Source of the DNA: Paracoccus endophyticus
Lineage (GTDB): Bacteria; Pseudomonadota; Alphaproteobacteria; Rhodobacterales; Rhodobacteraceae
Reading direction: 5' to 3'
DNA: 64,000 nucleotides
Assembly (NCBI RefSeq): GCF_003286075.1
Contig: NZ_QLUV01000001.1
Span: 496,001-560,000, forward strand
Shown here piece after piece: positions 56,263 through 64,000 of this stretch (positions within the stretch are counted from its first letter, which is position 1; each line of letters begins with the position of its first letter). A program made the position numbers and the translations under genes. The notes below the pieces were generated by a model that had not been told where the DNA came from, did not search any database, and worked only from the letters and a program-made list of their open reading frames with translations.

Positions 56263-57450
56263 ATGCAACAACCAGTCTTCGAAGACGTCGGCGATTTCGG
56301 GGCCGACTGGCGCAACGGTGGGTTCGGGCTGTATGTCCACTGGCCGTTCTGCGCGTCCAAATGTCCCTATTGCGATTTCAACAGCCACGTCGCCTCGGCC
56401 ATCGATCAGCGGCGCTGGCTGGACGCCTATCGCACCGAAATCGCGCGGCTGGGACAGCAGACGCCGGGCCGTGTGCTGGGCTCGATCTTTTTCGGCGGCG
56501 GCACGCCCTCGCTGATGGACCCGGCCGTTGTCGCGGGGGTGATCGAGGCCGCCCGCAGCGCCTGGCGCTTTGCCAACGACATCGAGATCACGCTGGAGGC
56601 CAACCCCGGCAGCGTCGAGCGCGGCCGCTTTGCCGGCTATGCGGACGCGGGCGTGGGCCGGCTGTCGATGGGAATACAGGCATTGAACGACGCGGACCTG
56701 CGCCGGCTGGGCAGGCTGCACACGGCCGCCGAGGCGCGCAGCGCGTTCGACGTGGCCCGGGCCGTGTTCCCCCGGATCAGTTTCGACCTGATCTATGCGC
56801 GACAGAACCAGTCGCGGCAGGACTGGACCGCCGAATTGCGCCAGGCGCTGGCTATGGCGGCCGATCACCTGTCCCTTTACCAGCTGACGGTCGAGCCGGG
56901 CACCGCCTTTGGTGCGCGCGCGGCGGCAGGCGGGCTGAAGGGCCTGCCCGATGACGATCTGGCCGCCGACCTGTATCTGGACACGCAGGACATCTGTGCC
57001 GCTGCCGGCATGCCGGCCTATGAGGTGTCCAACCACGCCGCGGCGGGCGCGGAAAGCCGGCACAACCTGATCTATTGGCGGCAGGGCGACTGGGCCTCGG
57101 TCGGGCCGGGCGCGCACGGGCGGCTGACGGTGCAGGGGCGGCGGTGGGCCATCGAGTCCCCGCGGGCGCCGGGAGAGTGGCTCTCCATGGTCGAGACGAC
57201 CGGCGCAGGCGAACGGCCGCGCGTCGCGATCCCGATCGAGGAGCAGGCGACGGAGTATCTGCTGATGGCGATGCGGCTGGCCGAAGGGCTGGACGTCGTG
57301 CGGTTCGAGCGGCTGTCGGGTGGGCCGATGGATCCGGCGACGATTGCGCGCCTGCAGGCATTGGGTTTTGTCGAGGCGACGGGCGGTCGAGTGCGGGCCA
57401 CGGCGCAGGGCCGGCCCGTGCTCAACGCGATCCTGCGGGACCTGGCGTGA
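56263..57450 (+). CDS. hemW: HemW, radical SAM haem chaperone
   Basis: A 395-residue radical-SAM protein related to oxygen-independent coproporphyrinogen oxidase HemN. The [4Fe-4S]/SAM motif is PFCASKCPYCDFN, with SIFFGGGTPSLM and SMGIQALNDADLRRLGR. HemW, not HemN, is indicated by the length, lack of the HemN N-terminal trip-wire and the rdgB neighbourhood. HemW delivers haem to membrane cytochromes, fitting an organism rich in c- and b-type cytochromes. ATG 56263 is 36 bases after ridA. Confidence 0.9.
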   Translation: MQQPVFEDVGDFGADWRNGGFGLYVHWPFCASKCPYCDFNSHVASAIDQRRWLDAYRTEIARLGQQTPGRVLGSIFFGGGTPSLMDPAVVAGVIEAARSAWRFANDIEITLEANPGSVERGRFAGYADAGVGRLSMGIQALNDADLRRLGRLHTAAEARSAFDVARAVFPRISFDLIYARQNQSRQDWTAELRQALAMAADHLSLYQLTVEPGTAFGARAAAGGLKGLPDDDLAADLYLDTQDICAAAGMPAYEVSNHAAAGAESRHNLIYWRQGDWASVGPGAHGRLTVQGRRWAIESPRAPGEWLSMVETTGAGERPRVAIPIEEQATEYLLMAMRLAEGLDVVRFERLSGGPMDPATIARLQALGFVEATGGRVRATAQGRPVLNAILRDLA

Positions 57451-57465
57451 GCGGTCTGGTCGTCG

Positions 57466-58347
57466 TCACGTCGCACTGAGCATCTGGCAGAGCCGGTCGA
57501 GCTGGTCGAGGTCGCGATAGGTGACTGTCAGCCGGCCGCCGTCCTGCCCGATGTGGTCGATCTGAACGCGCATCCGCAGATGGGCCGACAGGTCGGTTTC
57601 CAGGGCCCGCGTGTCGGCGTCCTTTTCGGATCGGACGCGGGATCTGTCTGTCTTTTCGGCGGACGCGGCTTCGGTCGCGCGGCGCGCCATGTCCTCGGTG
57701 TCGCGCACCGAAAGGCTGCGGTCGATGACTCGGCGGGCCAGGGCCACGGGGTCCGGGGTCGTGATCAAGGCGCGCGCATGGCCCGCCGTCAGCTTGCCGT
57801 CGCGCACCCAGGACTGAACCTGTTCAGGCAGATTGAGCAGGCGGAGCAGGTTCGAGATGTGGCTGCGGCTTTTGTCCAGCGCCTCGGCAAGCCGCTCTTG
57901 CGTGTGCCCGAAGCGGTCCATCAGCTGCCGGAACGAGGCGGCTTCTTCGATGGGATTGAGGTTGGCGCGCTGAATGTTTTCGATCAGCGCGACCTCCAGC
58001 ACCTCGGTGTCGTCCAGGTCCCGGACCAGCACCGGAACCTCGTGCAGCTGGGCGATCTGCGCCGCACGCCAGCGGCGCTCGCCCGCGACGATCTGGTACA
58101 GTCCGCTGTCCGTCGGATGAGGGCGGACGATCAACGGCTGCAGCACACCGCGCGATTTCAGTGAGGAGGCAAGTTCGTCCAGAAGCTGCGGATCGAAGCT
58201 GCGGCGTGGCTGATCGGGGTTCGGGGTCAGCTGTTCGACAGGAACAGTCGTGGTCGATTCGGTGGGTGAGCCGGAAAGATCAACCTCCGCCATCAGGGCG
58301 GACAGGCCGCGGCCCAGGCCGCCCTTGCGGAGTTTGGGATCAGCCAC
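57466..58347 (-). CDS. parB: Chromosome partitioning protein ParB
   Basis: A 293-residue centromere-binding CTPase. The N-terminal ParA-interacting KGGLGRGLSALM, the GERRWRAAQ CTP-binding motif, the ENIQRANLNP block and the helix-turn-helix (TQERLAEALDKSRSHISNLLR) that reads parS are clear. A C-terminal dimerisation domain follows. The start is GTG at 58347 with AAGGAG upstream and is eight bases inside parA's end. Two parS sites lie 1.3 and 3.2 kb upstream in rsmG and mnmG. Confidence 0.95.
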   Translation of the reverse strand: MADPKLRKGGLGRGLSALMAEVDLSGSPTESTTTVPVEQLTPNPDQPRRSFDPQLLDELASSLKSRGVLQPLIVRPHPTDSGLYQIVAGERRWRAAQIAQLHEVPVLVRDLDDTEVLEVALIENIQRANLNPIEEAASFRQLMDRFGHTQERLAEALDKSRSHISNLLRLLNLPEQVQSWVRDGKLTAGHARALITTPDPVALARRVIDRSLSVRDTEDMARRATEAASAEKTDRSRVRSEKDADTRALETDLSAHLRMRVQIDHIGQDGGRLTVTYRDLDQLDRLCQMLSAT

Positions 58348-59119
58348 GGACAGGCTCCTTCTTTCGGCGCATCAACACTTCGGCCGCAAGCGCGCGATAG
58401 GCGGCACTGCCCTTGGACGCGGGATCGTAGTGGATGACCGGCATCGCATGCGAGGGCGATTCCGAGACCCGTACGTTGCGCGGAATGACCGTGTCGAACA
58501 CGACCCCGCCCAGGGTCTGGCGCGCGTCGGCCTCGACCTGCTGGGACAGGTTGTTGCGGCTGTCGGACATTGTCAGAAGCACGCCCTCGATCCGCAGGTT
58601 CGGGTTGGCGGTCTGACGGACCTGACGGATGGTCAACATGAGCTGCGAGAGACCCTCAAGCGCATAGAACTCTGCCTGCAGGGGAACGATGATGGATTCG
58701 GCCGCCACCATGGCGTTGATCGTGAGCAGGCCGAGCGCCGGAGGGCAGTCGATCAGGATGATGCCGGTGGCCTGCTTGAGATTGTCGGCAAGCAGGTGAG
58801 TGCGGCGCGCCCGTTTCGAGATGTCGATCTCGGCTGACGACAGATCGGCCGTGGCGGGGACAATCGACAGATTGGGCACGGCGGTCGCGCGCGCGGCCTT
58901 GGCCAGCGTCGTGTCCCCGGCCAGCAGGTCATAGCTGTTCGGGTTGCGGTCGCCCGCGGCGACGCCCAGGCCGGTCGAGGCATTCCCCTGGGGGTCGAGG
59001 TCGATGATTGTCACGGACTGGCCGCTGTCCGCCAGAGCCGCACCCAGATTGATCGCTGTTGTAGTCTTTCCGACGCCGCCCTTCTGGTTGGCCACGGCGA
59101 CGATGATGCCATTACCCAC
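58340..59119 (-). CDS. parA: Chromosome partitioning ATPase ParA
   Basis: A 259-residue deviant-Walker ATPase driving segregation of ParB-parS complexes. The motif NQKGGVGKTTTAIN, then LDLDPQGNASTGLG and LIDCPPALGLLTINA are typical, as is LQAEFYALEGLSQL. The start is GTG at 59119. It overlaps rsmG upstream by 8 bases and parB by 8, so rsmG-parA-parB is translated as a unit. Confidence 0.96.
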   Translation of the reverse strand: MGNGIIVAVANQKGGVGKTTTAINLGAALADSGQSVTIIDLDPQGNASTGLGVAAGDRNPNSYDLLAGDTTLAKAARATAVPNLSIVPATADLSSAEIDISKRARRTHLLADNLKQATGIILIDCPPALGLLTINAMVAAESIIVPLQAEFYALEGLSQLMLTIRQVRQTANPNLRIEGVLLTMSDSRNNLSQQVEADARQTLGGVVFDTVIPRNVRVSESPSHAMPVIHYDPASKGSAAYRALAAEVLMRRKKEPVRG

Positions 59120-59696
59120 GGCGCACGATCCCGCTGATCTGCAGGATGGCTGCGCCTGCTTCGGTTCTGCTGGGGTGCGCTTTCATGTCGAAGGTCCAGT
59201 CACGTTGCGCGACCTCTGCCTCGTGTTGCCAGTTGCGACCCTTCATCAACCACGCCGTCCCGTTTTTCGCCAGATGCCGGGCGAGATATGGCATGAGCCG
59301 GTCCAGGGGGGCAAGCGCTCGGGCGCTGATGTGGTCGGCATCGGCCGGTGGATGCTGCTCGATCCGGGCACAAAGGACCGTGCAGTTGACCAGCCCAAGG
59401 GTTCGGACGGCCGTTCGCAGGAAGGCAGCCTTGCGCTGATCGGAATCCAGAAGCGTGATGGACAAGCCGGGCCGGCAGATCGCCAGGACAATGCCCGGCA
59501 ATCCGCCCCCGCTTCCAAGGTCGAGCCAGGCGCCCTGTGCGCTGTGTGCCAGGGCGGCGACTTGCTGGCTGTCGATGATGTGTCGGCTTTCCAGATCGGC
59601 CAGGGTCGACGGCGCCACGAGATTGATCGCGGGGTTCCATTTGCGGAGCAACGCAGCGTATTGCCCGAGTTGCTCCGCTTCACGTGAAGCACTCAC
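59112..59696 (-). CDS. rsmG: 16S rRNA m7G527 methyltransferase RsmG
   Basis: A 194-residue SAM methyltransferase (GidB) that methylates G527 of 16S rRNA; loss gives mild streptomycin resistance. SAM binding is by [15 protein letters not shown], preceded by [10 protein letters not shown], and [12 protein letters not shown] carries the conserved ARA. The start is GTG at 59696, overlapping the mnmG stop as GTGA. Its first codons contain a parS site. Confidence 0.94.
   Translation of the reverse strand: MSASREAEQLGQYAALLRKWNPAINLVAPSTLADLESRHIIDSQQVAALAHSAQGAWLDLGSGGGLPGIVLAICRPGLSITLLDSDQRKAAFLRTAVRTLGLVNCTVLCARIEQHPPADADHISARALAPLDRLMPYLARHLAKNGTAWLMKGRNWQHEAEVAQRDWTFDMKAHPSRTEAGAAILQISGIVRRG
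59677..59690. promoter_or_regulatory. parS site in the 5' codons of rsmG
   Basis: GCTTCACGTGAAGC is a perfect 14-bp palindrome with the parS core TTCACGTGAA. It differs from the TGTTTCACGTGAAACA consensus at the outer positions. It lies inside the first seven codons of rsmG, next to parAB, the usual place for ParB-binding centromere sites. Confidence 0.7.
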
Positions 59697-61549
59697 GCGG
59701 CGGTCCGCCGCCCACGAAGCCGGGCAAGCAGAAGCGTCAGGGCGGCTGGCGTCATCCCTTCGATTCGCGCGGCGGCGGCCAGAGTAGAAGGACGGGTGTG
59801 CATGAGCTTGCCGGCAAGCTCATGCGACAGGCCGGGCAGGGACTCGTAGTCAAGATCCCCGGGGATCACCATGGCCTCCTGCCGCCGCAGTTCTGCGGCG
59901 TCGCGGTCCTGGCGATCCGTGAACTGCGCATACATCGCCTCGGTCCGAAGAAGCGACACCGTCTGGGCATCCACGTCGTCCAGATGCGCGGCCAAGGGGA
60001 TAGGATCAACATCGGCCTGTCCCAGAAGGGAGAACAGGCTTCGACGCTGCCCATCCTGCCGAACAACAAGGTTCATCGTCGCAAGTTCCGACGGGGTGAA
60101 TGTGAGGGAGCGTGCTTTCTCCCGCGCAACAGAAAAGCGGCGTTGCTGATCGGCAAACCGGTCTGCACGCTCGCGTCCCACGCATCCGAGTTCCAGCCCT
60201 TTTGGCGTCAGGCGGCGGTCGGCATTGTCGATCCGCAAGGATAGTCTGAATTCGGCACGAGATGTGAACATCCGATAGGGTTCGGTCACGCCCCGGCTGA
60301 TCAGATCGTCAATCATGACCCCGATGTAACTTTCTGTGCGGCTGAAGATAACCTCGGGCGCGCCGGTTGCCCTGCGGGCCGCGTTCAGACCGGCCACCAA
60401 CCCTTGGGCGGCCGCTTCCTCGTAGCCCGTGGTGCCATTGATCTGGCCCGCAAGGTAAAGGCCGGCGACCGCTCTCGTCTCCAGCGTCGGACGCAAGGCG
60501 CGCGGATCGATGTAATCGTATTCGACGGCATAGCCGGGCTGCGCGATCTCTGCCGCCTCCAGCCCACGGATGCTGCGCACATAGTGCAGTTGCACCTCCT
60601 CAGGCAGGGAGGTCGAGATGCCGTTGGGATAGACCAGATCGCTGTCATGGCCCTCGGGTTCAAGGAAGATCTGGTGGCTGTCCTTGTCGGCAAAGCGGAC
60701 GACCTTGTCCTCGATGGACGGACAATAGCGCGGACCTGTCCCTGCGATATGCCCCCCATACATGGCCGAGCGGGACAGATTGCTGCGAATGATGTCATGG
60801 GTGGCAGCGTTGGTCTGTGTTATCGCGCAGCTGACCTGGGGTGCCACGGGTCCGCTGGACAGCAGCGACAACATCACGGGCTGCTCGTCCCCTGCCTGCT
60901 GGGGAAGCGAGTCCCAATCGATGCTGTTCCGCACCAGCCGCGGCGGTGTGCCTGTCTTCAGCCGTCCCAAGGGAAGACCCAGCGCAAGCAACGCTGCTGC
61001 CAATCCCGTTGTCTGATCCGCATGCCATCGCCCGGCCGGTCGCGCGACGTCGCCGATATGGATCAGGCCGTTCAGAAACGTACCCGCCGCGATGATCACG
61101 GCGGAGGCGGCAAGCCCGGATCCGTCCGAAAGAACAACGCCCCTGACCTGTCCCCCGTCGATCACCAGATCGGACACTTTCCCAAGCACCTGGTGAATGT
61201 TCGGGTGGGCTGAAAGATGCGCGCCGGCAGCAGCACGATACAGGGATCTGTCGGCCTGGGCGCGGGGTCCTTGTACGGCGGGACCCTTGCCTCGGTTCAA
61301 CAACCTGAACTGGATCCCCGCCGCATCCGCCAATCGCCCCATGACCCCGTCCAGGGCATCGATCTCTCGGACAAGGTGACCCTTGCCCAATCCCCCGATC
61401 GCCGGGTTGCACGACATGGTCCCCACATCATCGGCCCTCAGGGTAACAAGGGCGACGTCCACACCCAGCCGCGCCGCCGCGCAGGCAGCCTCAAGCCCGG
61501 CATGGCCGCCGCCCACCACGATGACGTCGAACTGTTTCACGTGAAGCAC
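59693..61549 (-). CDS. mnmG: tRNA uridine 5-carboxymethylaminomethyl modification enzyme MnmG
   Basis: A 618-residue FAD enzyme (GidA) that, with MnmE, makes cmnm5U34 in tRNAs. The start [20 protein letters not shown] gives the FAD Rossmann loop; [20 protein letters not shown] and [14 protein letters not shown] are signature segments. Length matches the family. The start is GTG at 61549, one base after the mnmE stop. The LHVKQ codons form part of a parS site, a common double use in alphaproteobacteria. Confidence 0.95.
   Translation of the reverse strand: MLHVKQFDVIVVGGGHAGLEAACAAARLGVDVALVTLRADDVGTMSCNPAIGGLGKGHLVREIDALDGVMGRLADAAGIQFRLLNRGKGPAVQGPRAQADRSLYRAAAGAHLSAHPNIHQVLGKVSDLVIDGGQVRGVVLSDGSGLAASAVIIAAGTFLNGLIHIGDVARPAGRWHADQTTGLAAALLALGLPLGRLKTGTPPRLVRNSIDWDSLPQQAGDEQPVMLSLLSSGPVAPQVSCAITQTNAATHDIIRSNLSRSAMYGGHIAGTGPRYCPSIEDKVVRFADKDSHQIFLEPEGHDSDLVYPNGISTSLPEEVQLHYVRSIRGLEAAEIAQPGYAVEYDYIDPRALRPTLETRAVAGLYLAGQINGTTGYEEAAAQGLVAGLNAARRATGAPEVIFSRTESYIGVMIDDLISRGVTEPYRMFTSRAEFRLSLRIDNADRRLTPKGLELGCVGRERADRFADQQRRFSVAREKARSLTFTPSELATMNLVVRQDGQRRSLFSLLGQADVDPIPLAAHLDDVDAQTVSLLRTEAMYAQFTDRQDRDAAELRRQEAMVIPGDLDYESLPGLSHELAGKLMHTRPSTLAAAARIEGMTPAALTLLLARLRGRRTAA
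61533..61548. promoter_or_regulatory. parS site overlapping the mnmG start
   Basis: TGTTTCACGTGAAGCA matches 15 of 16 bases of the universal parS TGTTTCACGTGAAACA. It covers the first codons of mnmG. With the site at 59677-59690 it marks this as the origin-proximal centromere region. Confidence 0.85.
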
Positions 61550-61550
61550 C

Positions 61551-62801
61551 CTATTTTCCGATGCAGAAGCTTGAGAAGACATCGTCCAGATAGTCATCCG
61601 GGGCCACGCGTCCAACCAGTTCCTCCAGCCGCTGCACGGCAGAACGCACAGCCTCGGCCAGAATTTCCGGCGGGGCAGCAGGGGACACGTCCAGAACCCC
61701 AGCCGCATCCGCCAACGCCGCCGCTTGCCTGCGCCGCGACACAAGGCCCGCCCCGGCCACGCGCAGGGACAGCGCGTCACGAATGGCATCGAGCAGCGCA
61801 GTGACCCCATCCCCGGTCAGCGCGGATACATCCCCCTCCGCAATGTCGCTGTGCGACCGGATCGCCAGATCACCGTCCTGCCACAAGTCCTCGTCACGCG
61901 TGCCGTCCCTTGAAAGATGGATCCGCAGATCCGCCACCCTGGCACGATCCCGTGCCCGACCGACGCCCATCTGCTCCACGCGATCATCGGTCTCGCGCAG
62001 GCCGGCTGTATCCAGAAAGGTGACAGCAAGCCCGCCCAGATCGCCATGCCATTCAAGAACGTCGCGTGTCGTGCCTGCCGTGTCACTGACCAGCGCCATG
62101 TCCCGACGCGCGATCCGGTTCAGCAGCGACGACTTGCCCGCATTCGGAGGGCCGATGATCGCGACCTCGAACCCCTCGCGCAGCCGTTCGGCGGCGGGAA
62201 AGCCGTCCAGCATGGCGATAATGTCGTGACGCACTGACCCGAGCAGATCGAACACTTCGCCCGGAACGTCTTCAGGCACATCCTCATCGGCGAAATCCAG
62301 CGTCACTTCGATCAGCGCGCCCGCGCGGATCAACCGCGTCCGCAATCCGCTCGCCCAACGGCGCAGATCGCCCGCAGCCACCTGCATCGCCTGCCTGCGC
62401 TGGCTTTCCGTCTCGGCGGCCAGCAGGTCCGACAGCGCCTCCGCCTCACTCAGGGTCAATCTGCCATTCAGGAACGCGCGCCGGGTGAACTCGCCCGCCT
62501 CGGCCATCCGCGCGCCACGATCCCGCAGGGCCGCGTGCAGCCGCCTGACAATGACCGGGGCGCCATGCAGATGAAACTCGACGACCTCTTCGCCGGTAAA
62601 GCTCGCACCGCTCTCGAACCGGATCACCAGCGCGCGGTCGATCATCTCGCCGTCGGTCAGCGCACGCACCTCGGCACGCCGCGGCTCCGGCAGGGGACCC
62701 GCAAGCGCCTCGCCGATCGCGCGGGCCTCGGGTCCGCTCAGGCGAACGATCGAGACCCCGCCGCGTCCCGGCGGCGTCGCTTCGGCGAAGATGGTGTCCA
62801 T
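61551..62801 (-). CDS. mnmE: tRNA modification GTPase MnmE
   Basis: A 416-residue GTPase partner of MnmG. The formyl-THF-binding domain ([15 protein letters not shown]), G1 loop [15 protein letters not shown]2/K-loop TAGTTRD, G3 LDTAGLRE and the C-terminal FCIGK Cys motif are present. The G4 motif NKxD is not clear: the expected place reads IRSHSDI, with Lys missing. The chain is short (about 450 is usual) because the G domain after G3 is compact. mnmE-mnmG are one transcription unit, 1 base apart. Confidence 0.94.
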   Translation of the reverse strand: MDTIFAEATPPGRGGVSIVRLSGPEARAIGEALAGPLPEPRRAEVRALTDGEMIDRALVIRFESGASFTGEEVVEFHLHGAPVIVRRLHAALRDRGARMAEAGEFTRRAFLNGRLTLSEAEALSDLLAAETESQRRQAMQVAAGDLRRWASGLRTRLIRAGALIEVTLDFADEDVPEDVPGEVFDLLGSVRHDIIAMLDGFPAAERLREGFEVAIIGPPNAGKSSLLNRIARRDMALVSDTAGTTRDVLEWHGDLGGLAVTFLDTAGLRETDDRVEQMGVGRARDRARVADLRIHLSRDGTRDEDLWQDGDLAIRSHSDIAEGDVSALTGDGVTALLDAIRDALSLRVAGAGLVSRRRQAAALADAAGVLDVSPAAPPEILAEAVRSAVQRLEELVGRVAPDDYLDDVFSSFCIGK

Positions 62802-62808
62802 GCCATCC

Positions 62809-64000
62809 TCAGGCGTTCATCGATTCGAAGAAATCGGCGTTCGTCTTGGTCTGCTTCAGCTTCGAAATCAGGAACTCGACGGCATCGGTCGTGCCCATGG
62901 GGTTCAGGATGCGGCGCAGCAGATAGGTCTTCTGCAGATCCTTCTGGTCCACCAGCAGCTCCTCCTTCCGCGTCCCGGATTTCAGGATGTCCATCGCCGG
63001 GAAGACGCGCTTGTCGGCCACCTTGCGGTCCAGCACGATCTCGCTGTTGCCGGTGCCCTTGAACTCCTCGAAGATCACCTCGTCCATGCGGGATCCGGTG
63101 TCGATCAGCGCCGTCGCGATGATCGTCAACGATCCGCCTTCCTCGATGTTGCGGGCCGCGCCAAAGAACCGCTTGGGCCGCTGCAGCGCATTCGCATCAA
63201 CGCCACCTGTCAGCACCTTGCCCGACGACGGCACGACCGTGTTGAACGCCCGCCCCAGGCGGGTGATCGAATCCAGCAGGATCACCACATCCCGCTTGTG
63301 CTCGACCAGACGCTTGGCCTTTTCGATCACCATTTCGCTGACCGCCACGTGACGCGTTGCCGGTTCGTCGAAGGTCGATGAGATCACCTCTCCCTTGACG
63401 GACCGTTGCATGTCGGTGACTTCCTCCGGCCGCTCGTCGATCAGCAGCACGATCAGATAGCACTCGGGATGGTTCTTCTCGATCGAATTGGCGATGTTCT
63501 GCAGCAGCACCGTCTTGCCCGTGCGCGGGGGGGCCACGATCAGCGACCGCTGGCCTTTCCCGATCGGCGCCACCAGGTCGATGATCCGGGCCGAGCGGTC
63601 CTTGATGGTCGGATCGTCCACTTCCATCTTCAGCCGCTCGTCGGGATACAGCGGGGTCAGGTTCTCGAACGCCACCTTGTGGCGCGCCTTCTCGGGGTCC
63701 TGGAAATTGATGCGCTCGACGCGGGTCAGTGCGAAATATCGTTCGGTCTCGCCCGGTGCGCGGATCACCCCCTCGACCGTGTCGCCGGTGCGCAGCGAAT
63801 GCTGCCGGATCATGTCGGGGCTGACATAGATGTCATCGGGGCCCGGCAGATAATTCGCCTCGGGCGAGCGCAGGAACCCGAAGCCGTCCTGAACGACCTC
63901 CAGCACGCCATCGCCGCCAATGTCGAATCCATCCTCGGCATGCTCCTTGAGCAGCGAGAACATCATCTCGCCCTTGCGCATGGTCGAGGCGTTCTCGATC
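62809..64000 (-). CDS. rho: Transcription termination factor Rho, N-terminally cut off
   Basis: The final ~396 residues of the RNA-dependent ATPase that ends transcripts. The open frame runs to the window edge ([14 protein letters not shown] is the usual Rho approach), so only the start, about 25-30 residues, is missing. The RNA-binding CSD has [14 protein letters not shown] and [10 protein letters not shown]. Walker A is [12 protein letters not shown] and Walker [16 protein letters not shown]. mnmE begins seven bases after its stop, an arrangement normal for Rhodobacterales. Few intrinsic terminators with U-tracts were seen here, fitting heavy Rho use. Confidence 0.95.
   Translation of the reverse strand, partial: IENASTMRKGEMMFSLLKEHAEDGFDIGGDGVLEVVQDGFGFLRSPEANYLPGPDDIYVSPDMIRQHSLRTGDTVEGVIRAPGETERYFALTRVERINFQDPEKARHKVAFENLTPLYPDERLKMEVDDPTIKDRSARIIDLVAPIGKGQRSLIVAPPRTGKTVLLQNIANSIEKNHPECYLIVLLIDERPEEVTDMQRSVKGEVISSTFDEPATRHVAVSEMVIEKAKRLVEHKRDVVILLDSITRLGRAFNTVVPSSGKVLTGGVDANALQRPKRFFGAARNIEEGGSLTIIATALIDTGSRMDEVIFEEFKGTGNSEIVLDRKVADKRVFPAMDILKSGTRKEELLVDQKDLQKTYLLRRILNPMGTTDAVEFLISKLKQTKTNADFFESMNA

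Overview
The window looks like a chromosomal segment of a high-GC alphaproteobacterium of the Rhodobacterales, most likely Paracoccus or a close relative. This rests on gene content and order rather than a database search: tsaE-amgK/murU/addB/addA/trxA, hslVU, hrcA-grpE beside rph, and rho-mnmE-mnmG-rsmG-parA-parB are typical of the group. So are a lanthanide-type methanol dehydrogenase (xoxF) with a c553i-like cytochrome and glutathione-dependent formaldehyde oxidation. No insertion sequence, integrase, phage gene, CRISPR array or rRNA gene was seen. Genes are tightly packed, with many ATGA, GTGA or TGATG stop/start overlaps and no gene-free stretch above 300 bases.

Layout. 1-12 kb: end of a tsaE-amgK fusion, murU, addB, addA, trxA, a gene of unclear function, hslV, hslU and a small membrane protein. 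12-17 kb: Blc lipocalin, RluA-type pseudouridine synthase, LysE exporter, GFA-fold protein, free-methionine sulfoxide reductase and a two-component pair. 17-25 kb: a TAXI-TRAP transporter divergent from glycine betaine monooxygenase (gbcA, gbcB), then epmA and efp. 25-36.5 kb: a selenocysteine island with selD, an AraC-type regulator, a UGA-containing formate dehydrogenase operon fdoGHI-fdhE, selA, selB and tRNA-Sec. 36.5-52.7 kb: a PQQ/XoxF methylotrophy cluster with an ABC-2 exporter, two beta-propeller proteins, an ABC-like binding protein, several secreted proteins, MxaD- and MxaJ-like proteins, cytochrome c553i and xoxF, then fghA, a ClpP-like protease, flhA and gfa. 52.8-64 kb: grpE, hrcA, rph, rdgB, ridA, hemW, parB, parA, rsmG, mnmG, mnmE and the 5'-truncated rho, with two parS sites inside the first codons of mnmG and rsmG.

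Much of the middle fits one C1 route. Demethylation of glycine betaine (GbcAB) releases formaldehyde, and methanol oxidation (XoxF plus cytochrome) also yields formaldehyde or formate. Formaldehyde is captured by glutathione (Gfa), oxidised (FlhA), hydrolysed to formate (FghA) and finally oxidised to CO2 by the membrane-bound selenocysteine formate dehydrogenase. The whole selenium machinery that enzyme needs (selD, selA, selB, selC) lies within about 11 kb. fdhD, the PQQ biosynthesis genes and mxaFI are not in the window.

The features most worth a second look are: the XoxF C-terminal extension containing a perfect-period 39-residue tandem duplication; a ClpP-like protease with a 12-aspartate run placed between flhA and fghA; an acidic secreted protein of unknown function in the PQQ/XoxF cluster; a perfect inverted repeat in the divergent gbcA/TAXI promoter; and a clear SECIS-like fold after the UGA codon. 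Domain and family names come from reading the translations; no searches were run.
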